NCBI GenBank assembly: GCA_945901935.1
Contig: CAMDLX010000002.1
Span: 1 to 64,000 of the forward strand
Reading direction: 5' to 3'
Length of the DNA stretch: 64,000 bases
Origin: Bifidobacterium breve
GTDB lineage: Bacteria; Actinomycetota; Acidimicrobiia; Acidimicrobiales; Microtrichaceae
Shown here: positions 35,099-45,350 of the stretch, in pieces
Layout: each line of letters starts with the position of its first letter
How positions within the stretch are numbered: position 1 is the first letter of the stretch
Program-made: the position numbers and the translations under genes
Notes under the pieces: generated by a model
What the model was told of the DNA's origin: nothing
Database searches by the model: none
What the model saw: the letters and a program-made list of their open reading frames with translations, nothing else

Positions 35099-36250
35099 GT
35101 GCAAGCATGGTGCGAATGGATGTCGCCCGTGCTTGACCAACCCCAGATGCAACCACCCGGATGGAACAATCATTGGGCACAAGAGTGGTCAACTTCTCAG
35201 GCTGACGGCTTGATCCCATGCCGTGTGGTGCGCATTGATAAGGGCGGCATCATGGCGGCAACTTCCTCTGGCGAGGAACACCTAGTTGTAGCGGCCAAGG
35301 CCGTTCGCCGAGTGGTAGTTGGAGATCTCTGTGGCCTTGACCTAGCTGCAGGCCGGATCGAACTGATCCTGCCGCGCCGCACCGTATTCGAACGCCGCTC
35401 CCCTGGCGTTGCTCGGGATCAACTGCAACTTCAGTCCCGGCCGCTCGCTGCCAATATGGATCGAGTCTTCGTGTTGCAACCACTTGAGTCGGGAGTCAAC
35501 TTGACGCGATTAGCTCGCGAGTTGGTCCTGGCTTGGGAAAGCGGGGCGCAGCCCGTGGTGATTCTCACCAAAGCAGACCTTGTGTCAGCCGAATGGGCCG
35601 AGAAGGAGCGTTCGGAGGCTCAAAGGTTTGCACCTGGAGTCGAGGTCCATGTGATCTCGACTCGCAGCGCGCATGGGCTGAGCGAGTTGCGCTCCTTGCA
35701 TTTGGCGGGCCACACGATTGCGATGCTTGGCGCATCGGGAGCTGGCAAGTCCTCGCTTGTCAATGCCCTTGCTGGCCACCAGGTTCAACTCGTCGCCGAG
35801 GTGCGCGACAACGATCGAAGGGGTCGCCACACCACGAGTGCCGGACAGATTATTGAGTTAGAAGATGGCGCACTTCTGATCGACACTCCAGGGATTCGCG
35901 GGGTCGGGCTGTGGTCTGCTGACGATGGATTTGAAAAGGCATTTGAAGACTTAAGTCTGTACGTGCAGCAGTGCCGCTTTGCAGATTGCACCCACACCAC
36001 CGAGCCCGGCTGCGGCCTACTCGAAGCGGTTGCTCAGGGCGAGATTGGTGCAGACAGAGTCCATGTCTTTCAGGAACTCGCTGTAGAGCTAGAACAACTT
36101 GAAGTGGGCCTAGAAACCCGCGAGCGCGAGGAACAACGAGAGCGCAACCAACGAGCCCGACGCAAGGCCAAACGGCGTGATGACGACTCCTCTGAATCCA
36201 CCGGCCGCTCCTATGAACTCGGCGAAGCAGAGGATGACTCAGAAGCCTGA
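35099..36250 (+). CDS. rsgA: Ribosome small subunit-dependent GTPase RsgA
   Basis: Circularly permuted GTPase that checks 30S assembly. 383 residues from GTG 35099; ATG 35120 is an alternative start. Order: OB domain at about 40-105, then G4 (ILTKADL), G5-like ISTRSAHG, G1 (GASGAGKSSLVNAL near 210), G2 (RGRHTTSAG), G3 (DTPGIRG), and a zinc site CRFADCTHTTEPGC near 298-311. The C-terminus is highly charged (REEQRERNQRARRKAKRRDD). It is divergent from ppx. Confidence 0.92.
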   Translation: MQAWCEWMSPVLDQPQMQPPGWNNHWAQEWSTSQADGLIPCRVVRIDKGGIMAATSSGEEHLVVAAKAVRRVVVGDLCGLDLAAGRIELILPRRTVFERRSPGVARDQLQLQSRPLAANMDRVFVLQPLESGVNLTRLARELVLAWESGAQPVVILTKADLVSAEWAEKERSEAQRFAPGVEVHVISTRSAHGLSELRSLHLAGHTIAMLGASGAGKSSLVNALAGHQVQLVAEVRDNDRRGRHTTSAGQIIELEDGALLIDTPGIRGVGLWSADDGFEKAFEDLSLYVQQCRFADCTHTTEPGCGLLEAVAQGEIGADRVHVFQELAVELEQLEVGLETREREEQRERNQRARRKAKRRDDDSSESTGRSYELGEAEDDSEA

Positions 36251-36260
36251 GCTGCTCAGA

Positions 36261-36926
36261 TCAGGTCAGAAAGGGCGCAGATTCCACGGCTTGCTGAATC
36301 TGGTTGGCGGCTGCAACTACGGCCGGGCCATGCAGCTTTCCTGGTGATCGACCCAGCCGGTCGATAGGTCCAGAGACACTCACAGCCGCTAGCAATTCTA
36401 CTTGCGGTCCGCGCACCGGAGCAGACACAGAGGCGACCCCTGCTTCACGCTCCCCCACTGTCTGCAACCAACCTGTTGCCGTGTGCTCACCCGAAAGAAC
36501 TCGACCAGCAGACCCCACCTCCAAGGGAAGCGCAGCGCCCACCGCCACAATTGTGCGCAGTCCATGCAGAGACTCAAGTGCAGCAATACACACACGGTTT
36601 GAGCCGTCTCGAACGTACAGTTGCACGGACTCACCCGTGATTTCTCGCAGGGCTACAAGCGCCGGCGCAGCAATCTCGGCAAGCGGAAATTGCTCGGCTG
36701 CGACTCGTCCGAGGGCAACAAAGTGCAACCCCAAGGCAAAGCGACCGTCCGGGAGTCGGCGAAGCAGGCCATGCGCTTCGAGCGCCAAGGCCAAACGGTG
36801 TGCTGTGGCTCGACTAAGTCCCGTGCCCTGAATCAGCTCAGCCAAGCTTCGGGGAGACTCTGCTACGAGTGCAACCACCCCAAATGATTTGTCTAATACT
36901 CCAACACCAGATACCTTGGGTTCCAT
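36261..36926 (-). CDS. ltbR: IclR family regulator, LtbR/NdgR-like
   Basis: 221 residues from ATG 36924-36926. The N-terminal winged helix-turn-helix is at about 10-60 ([29 protein letters not shown]), and the C-terminal IclR effector domain ([16 protein letters not shown]) follows. The position divergent from leuCD is the conserved synteny of LtbR/NdgR, which controls leucine (and tryptophan) genes in actinobacteria. The symbol rests on synteny. A TATAGT -10-like element inside a dyad lies just upstream, so autoregulation is plausible. A longer TTG-started reading to 36947 is rejected. Confidence 0.8.
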   Translation of the reverse strand: MEPKVSGVGVLDKSFGVVALVAESPRSLAELIQGTGLSRATAHRLALALEAHGLLRRLPDGRFALGLHFVALGRVAAEQFPLAEIAAPALVALREITGESVQLYVRDGSNRVCIAALESLHGLRTIVAVGAALPLEVGSAGRVLSGEHTATGWLQTVGEREAGVASVSAPVRGPQVELLAAVSVSGPIDRLGRSPGKLHGPAVVAAANQIQQAVESAPFLT

Positions 36927-36931
36927 TACTC

Positions 36932-36945
36932 GGGAACTATATCCC
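36932..36945. promoter_or_regulatory. Dyad in the ltbR / leuC divergent promoter region
   Basis: GGGA, 6 bases, TCCC is an inverted repeat in the 56-base gap between the two start codons. On the ltbR strand it covers a TATAGT -10-like box. This is a candidate operator for the IclR regulator. Confidence 0.4.
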
Positions 36946-36982
36946 AAATAATGAGATTTATCTATTTAGAGGGAGCCTCTCT

Positions 36983-38407
36983 ATGTCTACAGAATCCACC
37001 CCCCGCACCTTGGCCGAAAAGGTTTGGGACCGTCACGTTGTTCGGTCCTCTGAAGGCGAACCCGACCTGTTGTATATCGACCTTCACCTCGTACATGAGG
37101 TGACTTCCCCTCAGGCCTTCGACGGTCTTCGTATGACGGGTCGCTCCCTGAGGCGGCCAGACCTGACGCTCGCTACCGAAGACCACAATGTGCCTACCGA
37201 GCAGATCGATCAGCCCATCTCCGATCCAATCTCACGCAAGCAGGTCGACACGCTCCGAGTCAACGCCGAAGAATTCAATGTCCTTGAGTTCCCAATGGGT
37301 TCGCCAGAACAAGGCATCGTTCACATCATCGGCCCAGAGCAGGGGTTCACACACCCCGGCATGACCATCGTCTGTGGCGATTCCCATACCTCAACCCACG
37401 GCGCCTTCGGGTGCTTGGCATTCGGTATCGGAACATCCGAGGTTGAGCACGTGCTCGCCACGCAGACCCTGCCACAAAATCGGCCCAAAACTCTTGCCGT
37501 CAATGTGGACGGTGAACTCAACCCTGGAGTCACTGCCAAAGATGTCATCTTGGCCATCCTTGGAGTGCTCGGAACCTCTGGAGGTATCGGGTACGTAGCC
37601 GAATACCGCGGCTCCGCAATCCGCTCGCTTTCAATGGAAGGCCGCATGACCGTGTGCAACATGTCCATCGAGGCCGGCGCCAAGGCTGGTTTGATTGCCC
37701 CCGATGAGACGACATTTGAGTATCTCAAAGGACGAACCCATGCCCCCCAAGGTGACTTGTGGGAGGCAGCGGTGGCCGACTGGCGCAGCTTGAGTACCGA
37801 CTCTGGCGCAGTCTTTGACAAGGAGATTTTCCTAGACGCCGCTCTGATCGAACCGTTCGTTACATGGGGAACAAATCCCGGGCAGGTCATTGCACTCTCA
37901 CAGAACGTTCCTGGTCCCGAAGACTTCACTGACCCGGACTTACGAGTAGCTGCCGAACGAGCACTCGAGTACATGGGCCTCACTGCCGGAGTACCCCTCA
38001 AGTCCGTTCCCGTGCAGACCGTCTTTATCGGGTCCTGCACGAATGGTCGCATCGAAGACCTTCGAGCAGCCGCCGCCGTTGCGCAGGGCAGGAGCGCTGC
38101 CGCTGGTGTGAGAACTCTGGTGGTACCCGGATCTCATGCCGTCAAGCGTCAGGCCGAAGCCGAAGGCCTCGACCAAGTCTTCATCAACGCTGGATTCGAT
38201 TGGCGTGAGCCCGGATGCTCGATGTGTTTGGCCATGAACCCCGACAAGCTCGTGGCTGGCGAGCGGTGTGCTTCAACATCAAACCGCAACTTCGAAGGCC
38301 GACAAGGCCGAGGTGGTCGAACCCACCTGGTGTCCCCAGCCGTAGCCGCAGCAACCGCAGTTGCTGGCCACTTCGCAACTCCCACCGACCTTGACCCCGT
38401 TCGCTAA
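36983..38407 (+). CDS. leuC: 3-isopropylmalate dehydratase large subunit
   Basis: Aconitase-family subunit that isomerises 2- to 3-isopropylmalate in leucine synthesis. 474 residues from ATG 36983, with GAGGGAG upstream. In-frame starts up to 36869 lie in the regulator gene and are rejected. The substrate and Fe-S segments are intact: [51 protein letters not shown], and [11 protein letters not shown], giving the three cluster cysteines. leuD follows 42 bases downstream. Confidence 0.97.
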   Translation: MSTESTPRTLAEKVWDRHVVRSSEGEPDLLYIDLHLVHEVTSPQAFDGLRMTGRSLRRPDLTLATEDHNVPTEQIDQPISDPISRKQVDTLRVNAEEFNVLEFPMGSPEQGIVHIIGPEQGFTHPGMTIVCGDSHTSTHGAFGCLAFGIGTSEVEHVLATQTLPQNRPKTLAVNVDGELNPGVTAKDVILAILGVLGTSGGIGYVAEYRGSAIRSLSMEGRMTVCNMSIEAGAKAGLIAPDETTFEYLKGRTHAPQGDLWEAAVADWRSLSTDSGAVFDKEIFLDAALIEPFVTWGTNPGQVIALSQNVPGPEDFTDPDLRVAAERALEYMGLTAGVPLKSVPVQTVFIGSCTNGRIEDLRAAAAVAQGRSAAAGVRTLVVPGSHAVKRQAEAEGLDQVFINAGFDWREPGCSMCLAMNPDKLVAGERCASTSNRNFEGRQGRGGRTHLVSPAVAAATAVAGHFATPTDLDPVR

Positions 38408-38449
38408 TCGCTGCCCAACTGCCCTCGTTTCAAGAAAAGGAAACTCATC

Positions 38450-39043
38450 ATGGATTCAGTACAAACAATTACCGGCACAGCAGTCCCCCTTGACCGCTCA
38501 GATGTAGACACTGATCAGATCATCCCGAGTGATTGGCTCAAACAAGTCGAACGCACTGGGTTCGACAAGGGCCTCTTCTCGGAATGGCGAGATGACCCAG
38601 AGTTCGTGCTCAACCAGGAGCAGTACTCGGGTGCATCAGTCCTCGTTGCCGGCCCCAATTTCGGCACAGGCTCAAGCCGCGAGCATGCCGTGTGGGCCAT
38701 TCAGCAATACGGATTCGGAGCAGTCATCTCGCCAAGATTCGGCGACATCTTTCGTAACAATGCAACCAAGAACGGTTTGGTTCCAGTTCTTGTCAGCGCC
38801 GAGGTCGGCCGCCAACTCTTGGACGCCATCACCAACGATCCCTCGCTCGAGATCAAGATCGACATTGAGCTGCGGACACTCGAGGTGACCGCACTTGATC
38901 TACTCGTCGACTTTCCGCTCGAGGATTCAATTCAGCACCGTTTCCTCAACGGCCTAGACGACATCAGCCTGACGCTGCTGCACGAACCAGAGATCACCGC
39001 CTATGAGGCAAGCCGACCAGCCTGGATGCCCACCACCCGCTAA
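38450..39043 (+). CDS. leuD: 3-isopropylmalate dehydratase small subunit
   Basis: 197 residues, the swivelling domain that completes the LeuCD enzyme. Family motifs are GTAVPLDRSDVDTDQIIPSDWLKQ near the N-terminus, GPNFGTGSSREHAVWAIQQYGFGAVIS, and FGDIFRNNATKNGLVPV. The start ATG has AAAGGAAA upstream. The TAA stop is the first three bases of a 17-base tandem repeat shared with the end of convergent serA. Confidence 0.97.
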   Translation: MDSVQTITGTAVPLDRSDVDTDQIIPSDWLKQVERTGFDKGLFSEWRDDPEFVLNQEQYSGASVLVAGPNFGTGSSREHAVWAIQQYGFGAVISPRFGDIFRNNATKNGLVPVLVSAEVGRQLLDAITNDPSLEIKIDIELRTLEVTALDLLVDFPLEDSIQHRFLNGLDDISLTLLHEPEITAYEASRPAWMPTTR

Positions 39044-39101
39044 CCGACTGGGCTAGCTAACCGACTGGGCTAGCTAACCGACTGGGCTAGCTAACCGACT
39101 G
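39041..39101. repeat. 17-bp tandem repeat between leuD and serA covering both stop codons
   Basis: TAACCGACTGGGCTAGC is repeated exactly at 39041, 39058 and 39075, and a partial fourth copy starts at 39092. The first TAA is the leuD stop. On the opposite strand the fourth copy supplies the serA TAG (39091-39093). Because 17 is not a multiple of three, the repeated stops occur in all three frames on both strands. Confidence 0.9.
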
Positions 39102-40650
39102 AGGCTACCGAGACCACTCCGTCTGTCTGACGGAGGGCTTCAAGCACAGACTCGGGAACTGACTCAGCGGTAGCTAGCACCATCAGAGCTTTTGCACCCT
39201 CGGGCGATGACCCAACCGTCATATCGTCAATGTTCAGGCCGGCCTCGCCGACTAGGGAGCCCACCTTGCCGATCATGCCTGGCTGATCGTGATTACGCAC
39301 GACGAGTAGGTGATCAGCTGGGGGCATATCTATGGTGTAGTCGTCAATCATCACGAGCGTCTGCACTGACTTCAGCCCGACCAGCGTGCCCGACAGGCTG
39401 TGACCAGCCCCACGAACGGTAATTAAGTTGACGTAGTCGCGTGCTGTTGTCGTCGATGTAGGCCGAATTTCGATGCCCTGCTCTTCGGCAATCTGGGGCG
39501 CGTTCACATACGAGACTGGGCCGCCAGTCGTTGCACCAAAGAACCCTTTGAGCAGTGACAACGTCAAGATCCTGGTATCAAACTCGGCAATCTGTCCTTG
39601 GTATTCGATCTCGAGTCCGTCTGAGATCTTTCCGCACAAGCCGGCGAAGATCCGACCTAATTGTTCGCCTAGTGCAAGGTAGGGCCGCACGACCTCGGAG
39701 GCCTCGGCTGCAGACACGTTGACTGCATAGGGAACAAAGTCTCCGGCGAGCGCCAACTGAACCATGTCTGCGATGGTGTCTCCGGCTTTGTCTTGAGCCT
39801 CGGCAGTAGAAGCACCGAGGTGCGGAGTCACCACGACAGAGTCAAGTTCAAACAACGGTGAATCGGTGCAAGGCTCGGTTGCAAACACATCGAACCCAGC
39901 CCCGGCTACCCGACCCTGAGAAATGGCATCGGCTAGAGCTTGCTCATCGATGATTCCACCGCGGGCCACATTAATAACTCGCAGCGAAGGCTTAGCCAGT
40001 TTCAACATGTCGACTCCAATGAGTCCGGCAGTCTCTGGGGTCTTCGCAAGGTGCAAGGTGATGAAGTCAGACTGCGCCATCAGGTCCTCGAGGGAGAGCA
40101 ACTGCACGCTCAATTGCCGAGCTCGATCCTCAGACACGAAGGGGTCATAGGCGACCAGCTTCATACCGAAGGCGAGCGCCCGCTGAGCAACCAGTTTGCC
40201 AATTCGCCCAAGGCCAATGATGCCGAGCGTCTTGTCGGAGAGTTCAACACCGGTCCACTTGGATCGCTCCCACCGGCCGGCTTTGAGTGCTGCACTGGCT
40301 TGGGGCACATTGCGAGCCTGGGCAAGCAACAAAGCCATCGTGTGCTCTGCGGCAGAGAGCGTATTGGACTGCGGTGCGTTGACGACCATCACTCCGCACT
40401 CAGTCGCTGCGGCCACGTCGACGTTATCCAGACCAATCCCTGCGCGTCCGACAGCGATCAAATCAGTTCCTGCAGCAAGAACCGACGCTGTCACCTGTGT
40501 TGCAGAACGAATAATCAGGGCGTGAGCGCCGGGAATAGTGGCTAGCAACTCCTCGGGGGTGAGCCCTTCTTGTACGTCCACCTCGTGGCCTGCGTCACGC
40601 AAACGCTGCAATCCGCCATCGGCAATTTTCTCTGTAACCAGTACTCTCAT
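39091..40650 (-). CDS. serA: D-3-phosphoglycerate dehydrogenase
   Basis: First enzyme of serine synthesis, 519 residues from ATG 40648-40650, which overlaps the peptidase stop (ATGA). The NAD-binding motif is LGIIGLGRIGKLVAQRA (about 145-161). Catalytic Arg/Glu/His lie in INVARGGIIDEQAL, FDVFATEP and VVTPHLGASTAEAQ. The C-terminal third holds the ASB domain and an ACT domain (LLVVRNHDQPGMIGKVGSLVG) for serine feedback, as in the long actinobacterial form. The upstream extension to 40686 is rejected. Confidence 0.96.
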   Translation of the reverse strand: MRVLVTEKIADGGLQRLRDAGHEVDVQEGLTPEELLATIPGAHALIIRSATQVTASVLAAGTDLIAVGRAGIGLDNVDVAAATECGVMVVNAPQSNTLSAAEHTMALLLAQARNVPQASAALKAGRWERSKWTGVELSDKTLGIIGLGRIGKLVAQRALAFGMKLVAYDPFVSEDRARQLSVQLLSLEDLMAQSDFITLHLAKTPETAGLIGVDMLKLAKPSLRVINVARGGIIDEQALADAISQGRVAGAGFDVFATEPCTDSPLFELDSVVVTPHLGASTAEAQDKAGDTIADMVQLALAGDFVPYAVNVSAAEASEVVRPYLALGEQLGRIFAGLCGKISDGLEIEYQGQIAEFDTRILTLSLLKGFFGATTGGPVSYVNAPQIAEEQGIEIRPTSTTTARDYVNLITVRGAGHSLSGTLVGLKSVQTLVMIDDYTIDMPPADHLLVVRNHDQPGMIGKVGSLVGEAGLNIDDMTVGSSPEGAKALMVLATAESVPESVLEALRQTDGVVSVASVG

Positions 40651-42938
40651 GCCCCCATCCTGCCTGAGCTTGGAGCGACCGGCCAACCCGCAAGTTTTTC
40701 GACTGCAGGTGGCTTGCCATCGGGTTGGAATCCAAGCACTTCGCCGTAGAAGGCAAGCTCGGTCTCTAAAGCGTTTACTACCGTTTCTCGCAGCAAGAAT
40801 CCGTGGCCTTCTCCCTGAAATAACACATAGGCATGAGGTACCTGGTTTTGCTGCAGTGCAGTCACCAGAACCTCGGCTTGGGCCGGTGGAACCACTTTGT
40901 CATCGGCACCTTGCAACAAGAGCACAGGCCGGCTCAGGTGGTCCGCATGAAATAACGGGGACCTAGCTTGATATGTTGCAGCCTGTTCGGGCAGCGGGCC
41001 AACCAAACCGTCGAGATAGCGCGACTCGAACTTGTGGGTATCGGCTGCCAGCGCCGCAAGGTCAGTGACCCCATACAGGCTGCAAGCTGCCACAAAGGTT
41101 CCATCAAAGCCCCAAGCCTGTTGGAAACACAGTGCCGCTAGGGCAGTAAACCCGCCGGCAGAGCCACCTCGAATTACACAACGGCTTGGGTCAACGAGTC
41201 CCTGCTCGGCTAAGAAGCGGGCGGCAGCAATGCAGTCCTGCACATCTGCAACTCCCCATTCACCGCGAAGTTGGTCTCGGTACTCTCGCCCAAAACCAGT
41301 TGACCCTCGGTAGTTCACATCTGCGACTGCAAAACCTCGGCTCGTCCAAAACAGCAAGCTCTGCGAGAACTCCGCACGGGCCGAGGCAGTGGGTCCTCCA
41401 TGAATTCGCACGAGCAGCGGAGGTGACTCACCGTCTGGGCCATGAAATCTGGGGCTCTGCGGCGGATAGAACAACGCGTGTGCCTGAACCAAACCGCCTT
41501 CCTGCGAGCCAGTAGGAAAACTGATCGCCTGCGGAGTCGAGACCCAGTCCGCTGAAAGCGGTGCAGCGCCGGATGAGGTGCCGATTGCAGAAGAGGGTGC
41601 AGCAGCGGCCGAACCTGCGGCCGAACCTGCTGCCGAGGGCGGGCCACCATTCTGAGGCGCTCTCAGATCAGTGGCCACCCCAGTTGCAAGGTCGACATGC
41701 CAGACCGAACTCGGTCGATCCTTCAGACCTGCAATGACTGCAACAGAGGAACAGTTAACGCTGACTGAATCAATACAGGTGAACCCTGGGCCCGGAAGCG
41801 GTAGTCGTTGCGCAGTCGCAGGGTTGTAGCTCCAGAGCGAATCAAACCCGCCAGACTTTGCGGCAAACACCACGGTTCCGTCAGAGGTGAAGCCATACCG
41901 GGAACCGCCAGCAACCCAACGAGGCTCTCCGACCTCTTCCTGTGCATCCGCAATCAGAGGCGCCAGATTGTCACCAGATGCAGCCTCGGGAGTCCCTGGT
42001 GCCGCGGAGCGATACAGGTGCCACCAATCCGTCGAGTCATCACACCACCACAAATACCCATCCGGAGACCATTTGGGAAGGCTCACTGACACTGCCCGAG
42101 TCAGGCCACGGGCTTGGCCTCCAGGCAGCCCACCAGCAACGCGACGTGGTTGTGTGATGGCAATTGATTTCCGGCCGCCGTACTGAACATCAGCAGCCCA
42201 GAGTTCGGCTGCATCCCATGGCATATCTGGGTGATCCCAACGAAGCCAAGCCAGGCTCAAGCCGTCTGGCGACAAGGTCGGAGCTGCAGTGAAGTCCCCG
42301 GAACCGGGTTGGCCTTCGCCAACGATCACGACGGGCGGAGCAGGTGTCGTTCGTATCGCCACTAGTTCATTCGCTACCGCTCCATCGGCTGACACTCCAT
42401 CGGCTACTAATTCAGCCGCAGCTAGGTTTGATGCCCCAACAGTTAATTGCGCAGACTCGCGCTCGCAGATCACCCAATTACCATCAGGGGTGACAACCCC
42501 AGACGCGTAGCGGACCGAAGGAGCACCTTCAGAACTGACTAGAGGCCACAGCAAAAGCTCGCGTGCGTAGGCATCCGACCCGGCCCAAAGCAGGCCTTCA
42601 GATGCTGCATCCACCCAGTAGATACGGCCATCGGAGCGAGGGTCTCCATGCACCCAAAACGCCCCACCCCCGTACTCATTCACGTGAGTACGTGCAGAGA
42701 TCTTTGCCCCGGGTAACAACTCCTGATTCATCGCCGTATCCGGCTGCGACACGAATACCACGCCGCTACGGTCATATCCAGGACGTGACTCAGCCCAAAT
42801 GACATCAGAACCGATGTGGGCAAGTTCGCCGAATCTCGGAGAGCCACTAGCAACCGCAAGCGCTGTCAACGGCGAAGACCATGACCCGAAGGGAGCTTCT
42901 ACCGAACCACTGCTGTTATCCGCACTGCCTGTATTCAC
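40647..42938 (-). CDS. S9 family prolyl-oligopeptidase-type serine peptidase
   Basis: 763 residues: an N-terminal beta-propeller-like region to about 480 and a C-terminal alpha/beta hydrolase. The catalytic serine is in [14 protein letters not shown] (near 600), the Asp in [11 protein letters not shown] and the His in [32 protein letters not shown] gives the oxyanion region. A low-complexity Ala/Gly/Ser insert ([17 protein letters not shown], about 440-460) sits between the domains. No signal peptide is visible, so it is probably cytoplasmic. It starts with GTG overlapping the aspC stop and ends overlapping serA. Confidence 0.88.
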   Translation of the reverse strand: MNTGSADNSSGSVEAPFGSWSSPLTALAVASGSPRFGELAHIGSDVIWAESRPGYDRSGVVFVSQPDTAMNQELLPGAKISARTHVNEYGGGAFWVHGDPRSDGRIYWVDAASEGLLWAGSDAYARELLLWPLVSSEGAPSVRYASGVVTPDGNWVICERESAQLTVGASNLAAAELVADGVSADGAVANELVAIRTTPAPPVVIVGEGQPGSGDFTAAPTLSPDGLSLAWLRWDHPDMPWDAAELWAADVQYGGRKSIAITQPRRVAGGLPGGQARGLTRAVSVSLPKWSPDGYLWWCDDSTDWWHLYRSAAPGTPEAASGDNLAPLIADAQEEVGEPRWVAGGSRYGFTSDGTVVFAAKSGGFDSLWSYNPATAQRLPLPGPGFTCIDSVSVNCSSVAVIAGLKDRPSSVWHVDLATGVATDLRAPQNGGPPSAAGSAAGSAAAAPSSAIGTSSGAAPLSADWVSTPQAISFPTGSQEGGLVQAHALFYPPQSPRFHGPDGESPPLLVRIHGGPTASARAEFSQSLLFWTSRGFAVADVNYRGSTGFGREYRDQLRGEWGVADVQDCIAAARFLAEQGLVDPSRCVIRGGSAGGFTALAALCFQQAWGFDGTFVAACSLYGVTDLAALAADTHKFESRYLDGLVGPLPEQAATYQARSPLFHADHLSRPVLLLQGADDKVVPPAQAEVLVTALQQNQVPHAYVLFQGEGHGFLLRETVVNALETELAFYGEVLGFQPDGKPPAVEKLAGWPVAPSSGRMGA

Positions 42939-44143
42939 ACTGCTCCGTTAACCAGAGCGGCGATTCGAGAAATTCCCTCTTCAAGGTCTTCGTCTCCGAG
43001 GGCAAACGAGAACCGTCCGTAGCCCGGCGTACCAAATGCTTCGCCCGGAACAAACGCAACCTTGACCTCTTCTAGGACCAGATCGGCTAACTCCACCGTT
43101 GTTGAAGCAGTTCGACCACCAAGGTCAACCCCCAACAGTCCTGTCAGGTTTGGGTATGCGTAAAACGCACCTTCGGGCGAAATACAGCTAACTCCTGGAA
43201 TCTCGTTCAGCATGCGGTGCATGGTCTGGCGACGCCGATCAAAGACTGCTCTCATTTGATCCACTGCGCTCAGGTCGCCCTCAACTGCTGCAAGCGCCGC
43301 ACGCTGGGCAACGTTGCACACGTTTGAGGTCAAGTGTGTCTGCAGGTTGGTCGTGGCCTTGACGACATCCGCAGGACCAATCAACCAGCCGACGCGCCAG
43401 CCTGTCATGGCATAGGTCTTGGCAACGCCATTCAGAATCACGCATTGATCAGCCAACTCTGGCACCAGAGCCTGAATGCTGTGATGCACAGCGTCTCCAT
43501 ACACCAGGTGCTCGTAGATCTCATCAGTGACCACGATGATTCCGTGTTTGAGTGCCCACTCACCGATTTCGGTGATCTGCTCCGCCGGGTAGACCGCTCC
43601 AGTCGGGTTGGAGGGCGAGACGAACACCAACAACTTGGTCTTTGGTGTTCGCGCAGCCTCAAGCTGCTCGACAGTTACTCGAAACCCAGTGGACTCATCG
43701 GTTTGCAGAATTACGGGAACGCCACCTGCCAACTCAATTGGCTCCGGATAGGTGGTCCAATACGGTGCTGGGAGTAGGACCTCGTCCCCTGCATCGAGAA
43801 GCACGGTGAACGCCGAGTACACCGCCTGCTTGCCACCATTGGTGACGACCACCTGTTCGGGAGCGATCTGCACGCCAGAGTCCCTCAGAGTTTTTGCCGC
43901 AATAGCTGCACGCAACTCTGGCAGACCAGGAGCCGGGGTATAACGGTGGTTCTTTGGGTCATGACAGGCTGCGGCAGCGGCTTGGACAATGTAGTCAGGG
44001 GTAGCGAAGTCTGGCTCGCCAGCACCAAAACCGATGACCGATTCGCCAGCCGCTTTGAGCGCCTTGGCTTTGCCATCCACTGCCATGGTGGCCGAAGGGG
44101 TGATTGCAGCAACGCGTTGAGCGATTCGAGAGGGAGTATTCAT
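42935..44143 (-). CDS. aspC: Pyridoxal-phosphate aminotransferase, aspartate aminotransferase type
   Basis: 402 residues from ATG 44141-44143 (a start at 44245 would run into serC). Class I fold: [16 protein letters not shown] near the N-terminus, [27 protein letters not shown], the pyridoxal lysine in [18 protein letters not shown], and the C-terminal arginine in [14 protein letters not shown]. It matches the class Ib aspartate transaminases of actinobacteria. The stop overlaps the peptidase start by 4 bases, and it is divergent from serC. Confidence 0.92.
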   Translation of the reverse strand: MNTPSRIAQRVAAITPSATMAVDGKAKALKAAGESVIGFGAGEPDFATPDYIVQAAAAACHDPKNHRYTPAPGLPELRAAIAAKTLRDSGVQIAPEQVVVTNGGKQAVYSAFTVLLDAGDEVLLPAPYWTTYPEPIELAGGVPVILQTDESTGFRVTVEQLEAARTPKTKLLVFVSPSNPTGAVYPAEQITEIGEWALKHGIIVVTDEIYEHLVYGDAVHHSIQALVPELADQCVILNGVAKTYAMTGWRVGWLIGPADVVKATTNLQTHLTSNVCNVAQRAALAAVEGDLSAVDQMRAVFDRRRQTMHRMLNEIPGVSCISPEGAFYAYPNLTGLLGVDLGGRTASTTVELADLVLEEVKVAFVPGEAFGTPGYGRFSFALGDEDLEEGISRIAALVNGAV

Positions 44144-44216
44144 GGTCCTGAAGATACCGGGTTGAGCTGGTTTGCTGAAACGAGTTCGCCCAATCCCGCT
44201 CAGCCCGCGAGACTCT

Positions 44217-45350
44217 ATGACTGTGAGCACCCCCGACATTCCCATCCCCGATGAGTTCCTTCCACATGACGGCCGGTTCGGCTGCGGCCCGTCGCGGGTT
44301 CGGCCCGACGCAGTAGAGATGCTTGCCGGCTCCGCCGGGCATTTTCTGGGTACAAGTCACCGACAAGCCGCCGTTCGGTTCAAAGTGAGCGAACTACGCA
44401 ACGGCCTAGCCGAGATGTTTGCCCTGCCAGATGGCTACGAGGTCCTTCTCGGCAATGGTGGAACCACAGCGTTCTGGGACGCTGCGACGTTTGCCCTGAT
44501 CCAGGATCGAAGCCAGCATCTGCACTTTGGTGAGTTCTCCTCAAAGTTCGGTAAGGCTGCCGCCGCAGCACCTCACTTGGGTGAGCCGCAGATCATCTCA
44601 GCAGAACCCGGGGATCACCCGCTCGCTGTTGCTGCAGAGGGGATCGACTCGTATTGCCTCACTCAGAACGAGACCTCGACCGGTGTTGCGATGGAACTGC
44701 TTCGGCCAGAAGGGGCAGATGCAGACTCGCTAGTTCTCGCTGATGCCACCTCGGCTGCGGGCGGTTTGCGCTTCGACCCGCATCAAGTCGATGTGTACTA
44801 CTTCGCACCGCAGAAATGTTTGGCCTCCGATGGCGGCCTCTGGCTTGCGGCCTGCTCCCCCAAGGCAATCGAGCGCATCGAACGTATTGCAGCGAGTGAT
44901 CGTTGGGTGCCTGCGTTCTTTGACCTTGGTATTGCCTTAGAAAACTCCCGCAAAGACCAGACCTACAACACTCCGGCGCTTGCCACCCTGTTTCTTGCAA
45001 CCGAGCAGGTTCGCTGGGTGAATGAGAATGGAGGCTTGGAGTTTGCAGCCTCGCGCTGTGATCAGTCAGCAGCGCACATCTACGACTGGGCTGACGCACA
45101 TGCGCATGCGACTCCGTTTGTAGCTGACCCTGCCAAGCGTTCCCACGTGGTTGCGACCATTGATTTTGACGAAACAATTGACGCCGCTGTTGTGGCCGCT
45201 GTCCTGCGAGACAATGGACTCATCGACGTAGAGCCATATCGCAAGCTGGGCCGGAACCAACTACGAGTAGCCATGTTCCCCGCTATCGACCCATCTGATG
45301 TGGCTGCACTCACGGTGTGTGTGGACTACGTGATTGAACAGCTGGGATGA
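44217..45350 (+). CDS. serC: Phosphoserine transaminase
   Basis: Second step of serine synthesis, converting 3-phosphohydroxypyruvate with glutamate. 377 residues from ATG 44217; an extension to TTG 44172 is unlikely. Actinobacterial-type SerC with [42 protein letters not shown] and the pyridoxal lysine in [18 protein letters not shown]. It is divergent from aspC, whose operon ends in serA, so both serine genes flank the same gap. Its stop overlaps the ATG of the acyl-CoA ligase. Confidence 0.94.
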   Translation: MTVSTPDIPIPDEFLPHDGRFGCGPSRVRPDAVEMLAGSAGHFLGTSHRQAAVRFKVSELRNGLAEMFALPDGYEVLLGNGGTTAFWDAATFALIQDRSQHLHFGEFSSKFGKAAAAAPHLGEPQIISAEPGDHPLAVAAEGIDSYCLTQNETSTGVAMELLRPEGADADSLVLADATSAAGGLRFDPHQVDVYYFAPQKCLASDGGLWLAACSPKAIERIERIAASDRWVPAFFDLGIALENSRKDQTYNTPALATLFLATEQVRWVNENGGLEFAASRCDQSAAHIYDWADAHAHATPFVADPAKRSHVVATIDFDETIDAAVVAAVLRDNGLIDVEPYRKLGRNQLRVAMFPAIDPSDVAALTVCVDYVIEQLG

